Of a DNA stretch of 64,000 nucleotides, positions 1 to 8,654 are shown piece by piece. Below the pieces are notes generated by a model. The model was not told where the DNA came from. It saw only the letters and a list, made by a program, of their open reading frames with translations, and did not search any database. Each line of letters begins with the position of its first letter. The first letter of the stretch is position 1. Source of the DNA: UBA5158 sp963692955 (GTDB lineage: Bacteria; Pseudomonadota; Gammaproteobacteria; DSM-16500); the NCBI GenBank assembly GCA_963692955.1, contig OY843587.1, forward strand, positions 2,108,001-2,172,000. The letters run 5' to 3'. The translations under genes and the position numbers were made by a program.

Positions 1-1
1 C

Positions 2-1324
2 TTAGGCTATTTTGGCAGTGGCGTGTATTGGGTTTATATCAGCATCCACACCTACGGCATGTCGCCGGTGTGGTTATCCGCGTTCATCACGATCGGACTC
101 ATTAATATTTTGGCGTTATTCCCCGCGTTTTGCGGCTATTTGTTAACGCGCTATTTTCCTGTCAATAACACTACAAAAATACTTTGCGCGTTTCCCGTGC
201 TGTGGTGTTTCTTAGAATGGCTGCGCGGTATTTTATTCACGGGCTTCCCGTGGCTGTCGTTAGGCTATAGCCAAATCACCACACCGTTGAAAGGTTACGC
301 GCCTTTGGTAGGTGTGTACGGCGTTTCTCTGCTCATGGTCATTAGCAGCGGCTTATTATTGAATACAGCGTTAAACGTCCGCGCGCGTAAAAATCTCATG
401 CAAGCTTATCAAAGTTTATTTGCGCTAGTCTTCATTTGGATAGTTGGCGGTTTGTTGATTTACGCCAATTGGACAAAACCAAAAGGCATACCGGTCAAAG
501 TGAGTTTAGTTCAAGGCAATATTCCGCAAGAATTAAAATGGAACCCTAATCACGTGCAACCCACGTTAGATATTTACACCAGCCTGACGCGCGATCACTG
601 GGACAGTGCCATCATTGTCTGGCCGGAAGGCGCGATCCCGATCACCATCCAAGCAGCGCAAAACTTTTTAACGCAACTTTCGATTGAAGCCGCGAACCAT
701 AAAACTACGATCATCACCGGCATTCCTATGATGGCACATCCATGGGGCGAATATTACAATGGCGTCGCGGCCATCGGTAACGGCAAAGGCTTGTATTACA
801 AACACCGCTTAGTGCCGTTCGGCGAATATGTTCCGTTTGAAAAATACTTGCATCAAATTCTGAATTTCTTGCATATCGTCATGTCGGATTTTATTCCTGG
901 CACGGAAAATTTTGATCCTTTATACGCGAGTGGGCAGTACATCTCGGTCTATATTTGTTATGAAATCGCTTATCCGCAACAAGTCGCGGCGACTTACCGC
1001 GGCAGCGGCATGTTACTAACGGTCAGCGACGACGCTTGGTTTGGCGACTCCATCGCGCAACCACAACATTTACAAATCGCCCAAATGCGCGCGCTGGAGT
1101 TAGGCCGGCCGTTATTATTCGGCAGTAACAATGGCATCACCGCCATCATCGACGCGCGTGGCCGCATCCAATCGAGTATTCCCCCTTTTGCAACCGGTGT
1201 ACTAACCGACTACGTGCAGCCTTATCAAGGCCGCACGTTATGGGATCGTTTGGGTATGAATACATTTTTTGCTGCGTTGTTAGTGCTGTTGATCATCGCA
1301 ATAAGGAAACGCCAACTCAAATAA
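2..1324 (+). CDS. lnt: Apolipoprotein N-acyltransferase, 5'-truncated by the window edge
   Basis: Lnt transfers the third acyl chain onto the N-terminal cysteine of lipoproteins in the inner membrane. The reading frame is open to the window edge and already encodes the family segment GSGVYWVYISIHTYG before the first possible start (GTG at 23), so roughly 70 N-terminal residues lie upstream. Hydrophobic helices fill the first 150 residues, followed by the nitrilase-type catalytic domain. The triad is visible: Glu in VWPEGAIP (codon at 626), Lys in YYKHRLVPFGEYVP (codon at 800) and Cys in ICYEIAYP (codon at 956). A last membrane helix precedes the basic C-terminus. The gene converges on the GTPase pair with a 16-base gap. 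Identity is secure; only the N-terminus is missing. Confidence 0.95.
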   Translation, partial: LGYFGSGVYWVYISIHTYGMSPVWLSAFITIGLINILALFPAFCGYLLTRYFPVNNTTKILCAFPVLWCFLEWLRGILFTGFPWLSLGYSQITTPLKGYAPLVGVYGVSLLMVISSGLLLNTALNVRARKNLMQAYQSLFALVFIWIVGGLLIYANWTKPKGIPVKVSLVQGNIPQELKWNPNHVQPTLDIYTSLTRDHWDSAIIVWPEGAIPITIQAAQNFLTQLSIEAANHKTTIITGIPMMAHPWGEYYNGVAAIGNGKGLYYKHRLVPFGEYVPFEKYLHQILNFLHIVMSDFIPGTENFDPLYASGQYISVYICYEIAYPQQVAATYRGSGMLLTVSDDAWFGDSIAQPQHLQIAQMRALELGRPLLFGSNNGITAIIDARGRIQSSIPPFATGVLTDYVQPYQGRTLWDRLGMNTFFAALLVLLIIAIRKRQLK

Positions 1325-1340
1325 GCTGTCTCTTTCTCAA

Positions 1341-2273
1341 TTATGCTTGACGCGGTGCAGCAGCTTCCAACTTTTGAGGTTCACTTGCTTGAGCTAAATC
1401 CAGCAGCGCATCCATTTTATAAAGTTCATTTTTCAAAAATTGATAATACGTTGAGTGTTCATAACTACGAAAGTGCACGAAAAATTTAAAGTGCGTCGAA
1501 CCGATGTTAATCCCAAATCTATTTCTGCCAAACTCATCCGGCGTGCGGAGAAAACGCGCTTCTTCAATCAAAGCCGCTTTTACTATTGCTGATGAGGGCG
1601 CATTGTTTAACTTAATTAATAAACGATCTATACTTGTGGTACGCGAAATATCCGGTTTGAAAAAACGTTTTGCTAACTTTTCTTTTAGCGTATTCAAATC
1701 ATCGATTAACTTTACCGACAATACATTTTCAGTGGAATGACTGACTGGAACGGGGAGTTGTTTTATTATCGCAGGAAGAATAATTTGTTTAGCCGCAGGA
1801 TCCAGACCAGAGATATGTAATGGTTTAGCGGTAGATGCGTTAGCTAAACTTAATTTAAAAGTTGCTAAATTAAGTTTTAAGGATGCCAGTTCTGCTGATG
1901 ACTTGAAATCAGATTTAGTAGCAATTAATAATCTAGGGACAGTGTGGCCATTCACCTCATCTGCTATACGAACTGTCTCCTCCAACCGACTAAGATCGCT
2001 ACCAAACGTTATGCTAAATGGGTCGATTACACACACTATTAAATCTGTGTGCTTAACATACAGTGTACCCCTACTATCATAAGGTTGCTCGCCGGCAGTA
2101 TCCCAAAGTTGTATAACAATATTTTCATCTTGTAAGATCCCGAAATCGATACCAATTGTCGGCATGTAGTCCTTGGTTACGACTCTATTCAACAGATTCG
2201 CGACGATCGTGGATTTACCGGCTCGGGAGGATCCAACCAGTAAAACTTTGTAATTCCTTCTTGATTCACTCAT
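1341..2273 (-). CDS. Rab-like small GTPase with a novel C-terminal domain, copy 1
   Basis: A 310-residue protein. The first 170 residues are a Ras-superfamily G domain: P-loop GSSRAGKS, switch I PTIGIDFG (the IGxDF signature of Rab proteins), switch II WDTAGEQPY, and ATKSDF for base recognition (TKxD, as in Rac). The catalytic Gln of DTAGQ is Glu here. Residues 180-300 form a second domain shared with the upstream paralogue, centred on RTPDEFGR and GINIGSTHFKFFVHFR. There is no signal peptide, membrane helix or C-terminal prenylation cysteine. An SD-like GAGGT precedes the ATG. It lies 32 bases downstream of its paralogue, so the two are probably co-transcribed. Bacterial MglA-type GTPases are an alternative, but the Rab-type switch I argues for a eukaryote-like origin. 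A secreted effector role is inferred. Confidence 0.85.
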   Translation of the reverse strand: MSESRRNYKVLLVGSSRAGKSTIVANLLNRVVTKDYMPTIGIDFGILQDENIVIQLWDTAGEQPYDSRGTLYVKHTDLIVCVIDPFSITFGSDLSRLEETVRIADEVNGHTVPRLLIATKSDFKSSAELASLKLNLATFKLSLANASTAKPLHISGLDPAAKQIILPAIIKQLPVPVSHSTENVLSVKLIDDLNTLKEKLAKRFFKPDISRTTSIDRLLIKLNNAPSSAIVKAALIEEARFLRTPDEFGRNRFGINIGSTHFKFFVHFRSYEHSTYYQFLKNELYKMDALLDLAQASEPQKLEAAAPRQA

Positions 2274-2305
2274 TGTATAAACCTCAAGGTGGAATTTTAT
2301 AGATT

Positions 2306-3277
2306 CTAAATGTGATTAGCAGCAGCAGTCACTGTTAAGTTGTTCAGTGCACTGGCTTGCGCCAAATCCAGCATCGGATCAATTTTATAAAGTTCTTTTT
2401 TTAAAAATTGATAAAGCGACGACTCTTCATAAGTGCGGAAGTGCACGAAGAATTTAAGATGCGTAGAACCAATATTAATCCCATATCTATGTCTGCCGAA
2501 CTCATCCGGTGTGCGGATGAAACGCGCTTCATTTATCAGCGCTTCTTTAATATCATTCAGCGTAGGCGTTCGCCTCAATGTAGTCAGCAAGCGGTCGATA
2601 CTAATTTGACGAGAAGCGTCGGGTTTGAAAAAACGCTTGGATAATTTAGTTTGTAAATTATTCAATTCACTAATCAACCGTCGAGTATCCACTCGACTGA
2701 CTAAGCCAACATCTACTTTATCACTCAGATTTTTGAGTTGCTCAATGACTTCCGTCATAATAAGTTGTTTAGCGGCTGGATCATTGGCTGAGATGTGTAA
2801 TGGTTTGGACGTGGCTGGTTTAGCAAATATACTATAAAAAGTTTCAATATTTGCGGCAGCGATGGCACTGTTTTCAGGCGTTACCAAATCACTTTTGGTA
2901 GCGACTAAGATTAAACCCGGATGAGGAACAGTATGTGAAACGTGAAGGTTCGTTTCTGAAGAAGCGAGCACCTTTTGCAAATATTCAATATCTTGGACGA
3001 ATGTCTCGCTGAGAGGATCGACAGTTAAAATCAACAAATCCGCTCCCCTCTTATAAAAGGTGGTCAAGGCAGTAAATTTTTCCTGCCCTGCTGTATCCCA
3101 AAAATTGAGAGTGGTTGTTTCATTGAGACTATAAGCGCCTAAAATAGCCCCTATCGTGTAGCTTGTGCGAAGGTTTGGCTCATCATAAATAATATTATTG
3201 AATAAAGTCGTTTTACCAGCATTGGACGGGCCGAGTAATACAACTTTGTATTCCTTCTCTGAGTGCTGTTTAGGCAT
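2306..3277 (-). CDS. Rab-like small GTPase with a novel C-terminal domain, copy 2
   Basis: A 323-residue paralogue of the downstream GTPase. G-domain motifs are all present: P-loop GPSNAGKT, a switch I Thr in SYTIGA, switch II WDTAGQEKF (intact catalytic Gln, nearly the Rab WDTAGQERF), VATKSDL for guanine recognition, and HISAND at the G5 position. After residue 200 comes the same extra domain (RTPDEFGR, GINIGSTHLKFFVHFR, then a run ending LDLAQAS). An AAGAGGTGG ribosome site lies 5 bases before the ATG. It is first of the two-gene unit; the 233 bases upstream contain an AT-rich palindrome that could be regulatory. No lipidation motif is seen at the C-terminus. GTP binding is likely; substrate pathway and secretion are unknown. 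Confidence 0.87.
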   Translation of the reverse strand: MPKQHSEKEYKVVLLGPSNAGKTTLFNNIIYDEPNLRTSYTIGAILGAYSLNETTTLNFWDTAGQEKFTALTTFYKRGADLLILTVDPLSETFVQDIEYLQKVLASSETNLHVSHTVPHPGLILVATKSDLVTPENSAIAAANIETFYSIFAKPATSKPLHISANDPAAKQLIMTEVIEQLKNLSDKVDVGLVSRVDTRRLISELNNLQTKLSKRFFKPDASRQISIDRLLTTLRRTPTLNDIKEALINEARFIRTPDEFGRHRYGINIGSTHLKFFVHFRTYEESSLYQFLKKELYKIDPMLDLAQASALNNLTVTAAANHI

Positions 3278-3325
3278 ACACCACCTCTTAAATTATGGTA
3301 GATTTGTAAGTGCGAAACGTTTACC

Positions 3326-3339
3326 CAGTATATATACTG
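3326..3339. promoter_or_regulatory. Perfect 14-bp AT-rich palindrome upstream of the GTPase pair
   Basis: CAGTATATATACTG is a perfect inverted repeat about 50 bases before the first GTPase start. Its position fits an operator for that gene. It is not a LexA box (CTGT-N8-ACAG order is reversed) and no regulator can be named. Confidence 0.3.
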
Positions 3340-3510
3340 TTGATTATATATGCTACATGTAATTGCTCCGCGGGTTAGCGTCATTCTTGTGTTAATCGAC
3401 TGAAAAACAGGGACATTTCCCGAATAAATCCTTTTTCACCAGCTTGCTATTCATAAAAGTTGGAGTATCCTTACGGGCTGGTTAATCGATTTAGAGATAA
3501 ATAATAAGTC

Positions 3511-5991
3511 ATGGATCCAAATTATAATTTCCAAGCAATAGAAAAAAACGCGCAAACATATTGGGAAGACCGCAACGTATTTCAAGCCGTCGAAGATTCT
3601 AGTAAGCCCAAATTTTATTGTCTGTCGATGTTTCCCTACCCTAGCGGCTACCTGCATATGGGGCACGTGCGTAACTATACGATCGGCGATGTGATCGCGC
3701 GCTATCAGCGCATGCTAGGAAAAAATGTGTTGCAGCCCATGGGTTGGGACGCATTTGGTTTGCCCGCTGAAAATGCCGCGATTCAAAACAAAACGTCGCC
3801 GGCCGCTTGGACTTATAAAAATATCGATTACATGCGCGGCCAATTTAAACGCTTAGGCTTCGCGTTTGATTGGAGCCGTGAACTGACGACGTGCGACCCG
3901 CATTACTATCGCTGGGAACAATGGTTCTTTTTAAAATTATTCGAAAAAGGCTTAGTCTACAAAAAAAACGCCGAAGTCAATTGGGACCCGGTCGATCAAA
4001 CCATTCTTGCCAACGAACAAGTCATTAATGGCCGCGGCTGGCGCTCGGACGCGTTAGTGGAACGCCGCGAAGTCTCGCAATGGTTTTTAAAAATTACCGA
4101 TTACGCAGAAGAGTTATTAGCTGATTTAGATAAATTACCGCAGTGGCCCGAGCAAGTCCGCTTGATGCAAAAAAATTGGATTGGCCGTTCCGAAGGCGTA
4201 GAAGTTTCATTCGCAGTGGAAGGACAAGCCACGCCGCTCACCATATTCACCACGCGTCCCGATACCTTGTACGGCGTCACCTACATCGCGCTCGCGCCGC
4301 AGCACCCGCTGGCGAAACAAGCGGCGGCAACGCAACCGGCCGTACAAAAGTTTTTAGACGAATGTAAAAATATTAAAGTCGCGGAAGCCGAACTCGCCAC
4401 GCTGGAAAAGAAAGGCATACCCACCGGCTTACAAGCCATTCATCCGATCACCAAAGAATTAATCCCAGTGTGGGTCGCGAACTTTGTCTTGATGGAATAC
4501 GGCTCAGGCGCTGTCATGGCGGTACCCGCGCATGATCAGCGCGATTTCGAATTCGCGCAGCAATATAAATTACCGATCGCGCAAGTGATCAAGCCGACCG
4601 ACGCCACCGCGCATGATTTTTCAAAACACGCTTATACCGCTTACGGCGAAGTCATCGCGTCACAAGAATTCACCGGCCTGCCATCAGCGGCAGCGTCCAC
4701 CGCTATCATTAATAAATTAGAACAACTTAAACTCGGCACGCGCAAAATTAATTTTCGCCTACGTGATTGGAGCGTGTCACGCCAACGTTATTGGGGTACG
4801 CCGATTCCTATCGTGTATTGTCCCGATTGCGGCGCGGTCGCGGAAAAAAACTTACCCGTCGTCTTGCCGGAAAACGTCAGCTTCGAAGGCGTGACTTCCC
4901 CGCTAAAATTGCTGCCGGAATTCTTACACACGACCTGTCCGCAATGCGGCAAAGCAGCCGAGCGTGAAACCGACACCTTCGATACTTTTTTTGAATCGTC
5001 TTGGTATTACGCGCGTTTCGCTTGTAAAAAACAAGATAACGCCATGCTTGACGGCCGCGCGAATTATTGGGTGCCGGTCGATCAATACATCGGCGGCATC
5101 GAACACGCGGTCATGCACTTACTTTATGCGCGCTTCATGCATAAGTTAATGCGCGACGAAGGTTTGCTAAATAGCGACGAACCCTTCACGCGCTTGTTGA
5201 CACAAGGTATGGTGTTAAACCAAGGCATCAAAATGTCGAAGTCTAAAGGCAACACGGTAGACCCGGGGCCTTTGATCGATAAATACGGCACCGACACCGT
5301 GCGCTTATTTTCCATGTTCGCCGCACCCCCAGACCAGAATTTAGAATGGTCGGACAGCGGCGTGGAAGGTTCGTTCCGATTTCTGAAACGCTTGTGGACG
5401 CTGGCGCACGATAATCAAGCTATACTTCGCGCGCAAAACCAATCAAAAACCGAACCACAGGATTGGGATCAAACCGCTGCGCAGCAGCGTGAAGCATTGC
5501 GGCAAATTTATGAAATCTTAGAACAAGCGAAATATGATTACGAACGCTTGCAGTTCAACACCGTCGTGTCCGGCTGCATGAAGTTATTTAATATTTTAGC
5601 GAAGCTGCCGGCGGCAAACAACGCCGCCATCGATTTGACTCCCTACATCCTGTATAAAGGCATGAGCATTTTACTGCGCTTACTCGCCCCAATCGCGCCT
5701 CACATCACGCACCAATTGTGGCAAGACTGCGGCTATGAAGGCGTGATCATCAACGCGCCTTGGCCGAAAGCCAGCGCCACGCCGTTGAAGTTAGATCAAA
5801 TTGAAATGGTCGTGCAAATTAACGGTAAATTACGCAGCCGCATTCACGCGCCCACCGACGCCGAATCGGAAGTGATTGAAAAAATCGCGTTAGACGACGC
5901 GAAAGTGCAACTCGCGATCGCGGATAAAATGATAAAGAAAATAATTACCGTGCCGGGCAAATTGATTAACATCGTCACCGGAGATAAATAA
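3511..5991 (+). CDS. leuS: Leucyl-tRNA synthetase
   Basis: Class I synthetase that charges tRNA-Leu in the cytoplasm. At 826 residues it is slightly shorter than the E. coli enzyme (860). The HIGH-type motif is in FPYPSGYLHMGHVRNYTIGD near residue 43, the CP1 editing domain occupies the middle (TTRPDTLYGVTY and the GSGAVMAVPAHDQRDFEFA region), two Cys pairs (CPDCG, CPQCG) sit before the C-terminal half, and KMSKSKGNTVDP gives the KMSKS loop. The ATG at 3511 is followed directly by the canonical N-terminal YNFQAIEKNAQTYW. lptE follows one base after the stop, and lptE-holA-nadD continue the unit, the usual gammaproteobacterial order. Confidence 0.97.
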   Translation: MDPNYNFQAIEKNAQTYWEDRNVFQAVEDSSKPKFYCLSMFPYPSGYLHMGHVRNYTIGDVIARYQRMLGKNVLQPMGWDAFGLPAENAAIQNKTSPAAWTYKNIDYMRGQFKRLGFAFDWSRELTTCDPHYYRWEQWFFLKLFEKGLVYKKNAEVNWDPVDQTILANEQVINGRGWRSDALVERREVSQWFLKITDYAEELLADLDKLPQWPEQVRLMQKNWIGRSEGVEVSFAVEGQATPLTIFTTRPDTLYGVTYIALAPQHPLAKQAAATQPAVQKFLDECKNIKVAEAELATLEKKGIPTGLQAIHPITKELIPVWVANFVLMEYGSGAVMAVPAHDQRDFEFAQQYKLPIAQVIKPTDATAHDFSKHAYTAYGEVIASQEFTGLPSAAASTAIINKLEQLKLGTRKINFRLRDWSVSRQRYWGTPIPIVYCPDCGAVAEKNLPVVLPENVSFEGVTSPLKLLPEFLHTTCPQCGKAAERETDTFDTFFESSWYYARFACKKQDNAMLDGRANYWVPVDQYIGGIEHAVMHLLYARFMHKLMRDEGLLNSDEPFTRLLTQGMVLNQGIKMSKSKGNTVDPGPLIDKYGTDTVRLFSMFAAPPDQNLEWSDSGVEGSFRFLKRLWTLAHDNQAILRAQNQSKTEPQDWDQTAAQQREALRQIYEILEQAKYDYERLQFNTVVSGCMKLFNILAKLPAANNAAIDLTPYILYKGMSILLRLLAPIAPHITHQLWQDCGYEGVIINAPWPKASATPLKLDQIEMVVQINGKLRSRIHAPTDAESEVIEKIALDDAKVQLAIADKMIKKIITVPGKLINIVTGDK

Positions 5992-5992
5992 C

Positions 5993-6550
5993 GTGCGGCG
6001 TCATTTTCGCAACTTATTTTTTTTCATCAGCACGTTATTACTCAGCGCTTGCGGATTTCATTTGCGCGGCTATATTCCACTACCAGAGCCGCTGCATAAA
6101 TTATATTTACAAACGACCGAACCTTTTAGCCAATTAACACGAAATCTCAAACAATATTTAAAATTCTCGGGAGTTACATTAGTCGACTCACCCGCGGCAG
6201 CCGATACTGTGTTGGTCATCTTAAGTGAAACGAACAGCGAACAATTATTAAGTATCGGCGGGACACAACAAACGCGTCAATATAATATTACGTTAACCGT
6301 TTCGTTCGAAGTCACAGACCGAAATGGAATTGTATTAATTCCTCCGGAAGCGCTGCATGAAACGCGCACGCTGACGATTTTATCCAATCAGATATTAGGC
6401 GGCAGTAATGAAGAAAATAATTTATTCGTACAAATGCGCAGCGCTATCGTCTATGATATTTTAACCCGCTTAGCTTCGAAAGATGTCGCCCAACTAAGCA
6501 CGCCCGCGCCAGTCGCCACCAAACCACCTCCAGCCAACTTGCCAATTTAA
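5993..6550 (+). CDS. lptE: LPS-assembly lipoprotein LptE
   Basis: LptE plugs the LptD outer-membrane barrel that inserts lipopolysaccharide. The 185-residue product starts with a lipoprotein signal: basic MRRHFRN, a hydrophobic stretch, then the lipobox LLSAC with Cys20 as the lipidation site, followed by GFHLRGY, which is highly characteristic of LptE. The start is GTG one base after the leuS stop, so translation is probably coupled. The C-terminus is a short Pro/Ala-rich tail. Its presence implies an LPS-bearing outer membrane. Sequence outside the N-terminus is poorly conserved in this family, so position after leuS is important support. Confidence 0.92.
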   Translation: MRRHFRNLFFFISTLLLSACGFHLRGYIPLPEPLHKLYLQTTEPFSQLTRNLKQYLKFSGVTLVDSPAAADTVLVILSETNSEQLLSIGGTQQTRQYNITLTVSFEVTDRNGIVLIPPEALHETRTLTILSNQILGGSNEENNLFVQMRSAIVYDILTRLASKDVAQLSTPAPVATKPPPANLPI

Positions 6551-6565
6551 AAACTAGACCACATC

Positions 6566-7597
6566 ATGAAACTAGCTTACGCACAACTAGCCCAACATCT
6601 TAAAAAAACGTTAGCGCCGGTTTATCTCATTAGCAGTGATGAATTATTACAGGCACAAGAAGCCGCCGATGCCATCCGCGCAGCGGCTAGGCTTGCGGGC
6701 TATAGGGAGCGTGTCATCGTCAACGCTGAAGGCAATGATTGGGGCAAGACCTTATTCGCCGACGCCAACAGTCTCTCTTTGTTTGGCGCGCAGCGGTTAG
6801 TCGAATTAAATTTAACGCAAGCCAAAGCCAACGCCGGCGCGCAAAAAATCTTACAAGAAATCGCCGCTGCGTTGCCGCCGCAAACTATTTTTTTAATTTC
6901 CACAAAAAAACTCGACGCTAAAAGTGAAAAGACCGCGTGGTATAAAGCGCTCGCCGACGTTGGCATCGTCATTCAAATTTATCCAGTGACGCCGGAACAA
7001 TTACCCGCTTGGATCATCCAGCGCGCTAAACACGCGAACTTGACGCTGTCCTTAGACGCGGCGAAATTTCTGGCCGAACAAGTCGAAGGGAATTTGTTAG
7101 CCGCCGCGCAAGAAATAGAAAAGCTTGGTCTGTTACAAACGGCAGCAAGTTCTACTTTGAACGCGGCGGCGTTAGAAGAAATCATTACTGACAACGCGCG
7201 CTTCGATATTTTTAATTTAGTCGAGTGCGCCGTTGCCGGGAATACGCGCCGGTGCCTGCGTATCATAGAAAATTTAGCCGCAGAAGGCATCGAACCGCTC
7301 TTAATTCTGTGGGCGTTAACGCGCGAAATCCGCACCCTGGCCGAATTAGCCAAACAAGTGAAACTTGGCGCCCCACTTAACAGCCTATTTAGCAAATACC
7401 GGATATGGGAAAAACGCCAGCCCGGTGTGCGCCGTTTCTTACAACATCATACCCAGCGTACCTGTTGGGAATTATTAAGCAGATGCGCCAAAATCGACCG
7501 AATTATAAAGGGCGCGGCCAAGGGTAATGTGTGGGATGAATTAAAGGTTTTAACGCTTAAAATCGCTAAAAATGATATAATAGTAGGCCTCTCATAG
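6566..7597 (+). CDS. holA: DNA polymerase III subunit delta
   Basis: HolA is the clamp-loader wrench that opens the beta clamp during replication. The 343-residue product has the expected length and the family pattern: an N-terminal LAPVYLISSDELLQAQEAAD segment, the FADANSLSLFGAQRLVEL stretch of the AAA+-like domain, FLISTKKLD with an inactive nucleotide site, and the C-terminal collar helices ending near WDELKVLTLKIA. It lies 15 bases after lptE and 12 before nadD, the standard neighbourhood. No strong ribosome site precedes the ATG, so translation may depend on the upstream genes. The identity is well supported by length, content and order. Confidence 0.93.
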   Translation: MKLAYAQLAQHLKKTLAPVYLISSDELLQAQEAADAIRAAARLAGYRERVIVNAEGNDWGKTLFADANSLSLFGAQRLVELNLTQAKANAGAQKILQEIAAALPPQTIFLISTKKLDAKSEKTAWYKALADVGIVIQIYPVTPEQLPAWIIQRAKHANLTLSLDAAKFLAEQVEGNLLAAAQEIEKLGLLQTAASSTLNAAALEEIITDNARFDIFNLVECAVAGNTRRCLRIIENLAAEGIEPLLILWALTREIRTLAELAKQVKLGAPLNSLFSKYRIWEKRQPGVRRFLQHHTQRTCWELLSRCAKIDRIIKGAAKGNVWDELKVLTLKIAKNDIIVGLS

Positions 7598-7609
7598 CTG
7601 AGATCCGTT

Positions 7610-8266
7610 ATGCCCAAGACCCATAAGCCCATAGGCATTCTCGGCGGTACATTTGACCCCATTCATTTTGGTCACTTACGTATGGCCCTGGAGCTATACC
7701 GCGCCTTAGACCTAGCCGAAGTGCGACTTATCCCCTGTTATACCCCCGTGCACCGCAAACAACCGGTGGCGTCGCCAGAGATGCGTCTGGCGATGGCCAA
7801 GAAGGCCGTCTTCCAAGAGCCCGCCTTGCAAGTCGATAATTGCGAAATCAAGCGCGAAGGCCCCTCCTACACGATTGATACATTAAAACATTTACATGCC
7901 CACCATAAGCAAACGCCACTATGTGTGATTATGGGCATAGACGCTTTATTGAGTTTTCCGAGTTGGCATAAATGGGAAGAAATTTTAAAGCTGTCGCATT
8001 TAGTCGTCGCGCACCGTCCGCATTACCAACTGCCACATACCGGCGTCGTGGCGGATTTATTAAAACAACGCTTGACCGCCAACGCCTTGGATTTACACCG
8101 CCATGCCGCCGGCAAAATCTTTCTGCACCCGGTGACAGCGCTTGAGATCTCCTCCACCGACATCCGCAAACAGATAGGCTTAGGCCAAAACCCCCGATTT
8201 TTACTCCCCGACAGTGTATTAAATTATATTAAAGAGCATGGAACATATAGCATAAGTCGATTATAA
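7610..8266 (+). CDS. nadD: Nicotinate-nucleotide adenylyltransferase
   Basis: NadD adenylates nicotinate mononucleotide in NAD synthesis. The 218-residue protein carries the nucleotidyltransferase signature GGTFDPIHFGHLRMA (with the HxGH-type pair) at residues 14-28 and the second signature ISSTDIRKQI near the C-terminus. The substrate loop SYTIDTLKHL is also present. It follows holA by 12 bases and precedes rsfS, as in E. coli. A TATAAT string lies in the 3' end of holA but lacks a convincing -35, so an internal promoter is not claimed. Confidence 0.95.
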   Translation: MPKTHKPIGILGGTFDPIHFGHLRMALELYRALDLAEVRLIPCYTPVHRKQPVASPEMRLAMAKKAVFQEPALQVDNCEIKREGPSYTIDTLKHLHAHHKQTPLCVIMGIDALLSFPSWHKWEEILKLSHLVVAHRPHYQLPHTGVVADLLKQRLTANALDLHRHAAGKIFLHPVTALEISSTDIRKQIGLGQNPRFLLPDSVLNYIKEHGTYSISRL

Positions 8267-8297
8267 TTAGAGTAAGTCCCTCACTGAAGGAAATAAA

Positions 8298-8654
8298 ATG
8301 CTAACAGAAAAAGTTACCCAACTAGCCACCCACGCGTTAACGGATTTAAAAGCAATTGATGTAGTCACCATAGACATTCGCGATATCACCACCATAGCCG
8401 ACACCATGATAATTTGCAGCGGCCGCTCTAACCGGCACGTTAAGTCTTTGGCTGAAAATGTCATTACCGAAGCCAAAAAGAACCGCCTCAGCTATATTAA
8501 TTTAGAAGGCGAACGTGAAGGTGAATGGGTCATTGCGGACTTAGGCGATGTGGTCGTGCATGTGATGATACAAGCCGCGCGTGATTTCTATAATTTAGAA
8601 GATTTGTGGGAACCAGTAATACAGCCAGCGATACAGCAAGTGAAACAGAGTTAA
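8298..8654 (+). CDS. rsfS: Ribosomal silencing factor RsfS (Iojap family)
   Basis: RsfS binds ribosomal protein L14 and blocks subunit joining when nutrients are short. The 118-residue length and the pattern VTIDIRDITTIADTMIICSG with NRHVKSLAENV, GEREGEWVIADLGDVVVHVM and the final RDFYNLEDLW are typical. AAGGA lies 6 bases before the ATG. The stop overlaps the start of rlmH (TAATG), which implies translational coupling. The order nadD-rsfS-rlmH is conserved in gammaproteobacteria. Confidence 0.95.
   Translation: MLTEKVTQLATHALTDLKAIDVVTIDIRDITTIADTMIICSGRSNRHVKSLAENVITEAKKNRLSYINLEGEREGEWVIADLGDVVVHVMIQAARDFYNLEDLWEPVIQPAIQQVKQS

Noticed and set aside
6979..7395. 138-codon open frame antisense to holA
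   Set aside because: It lies wholly opposite a conserved gene, has no ribosome site and its composition is what the complement of GC-biased codons yields.
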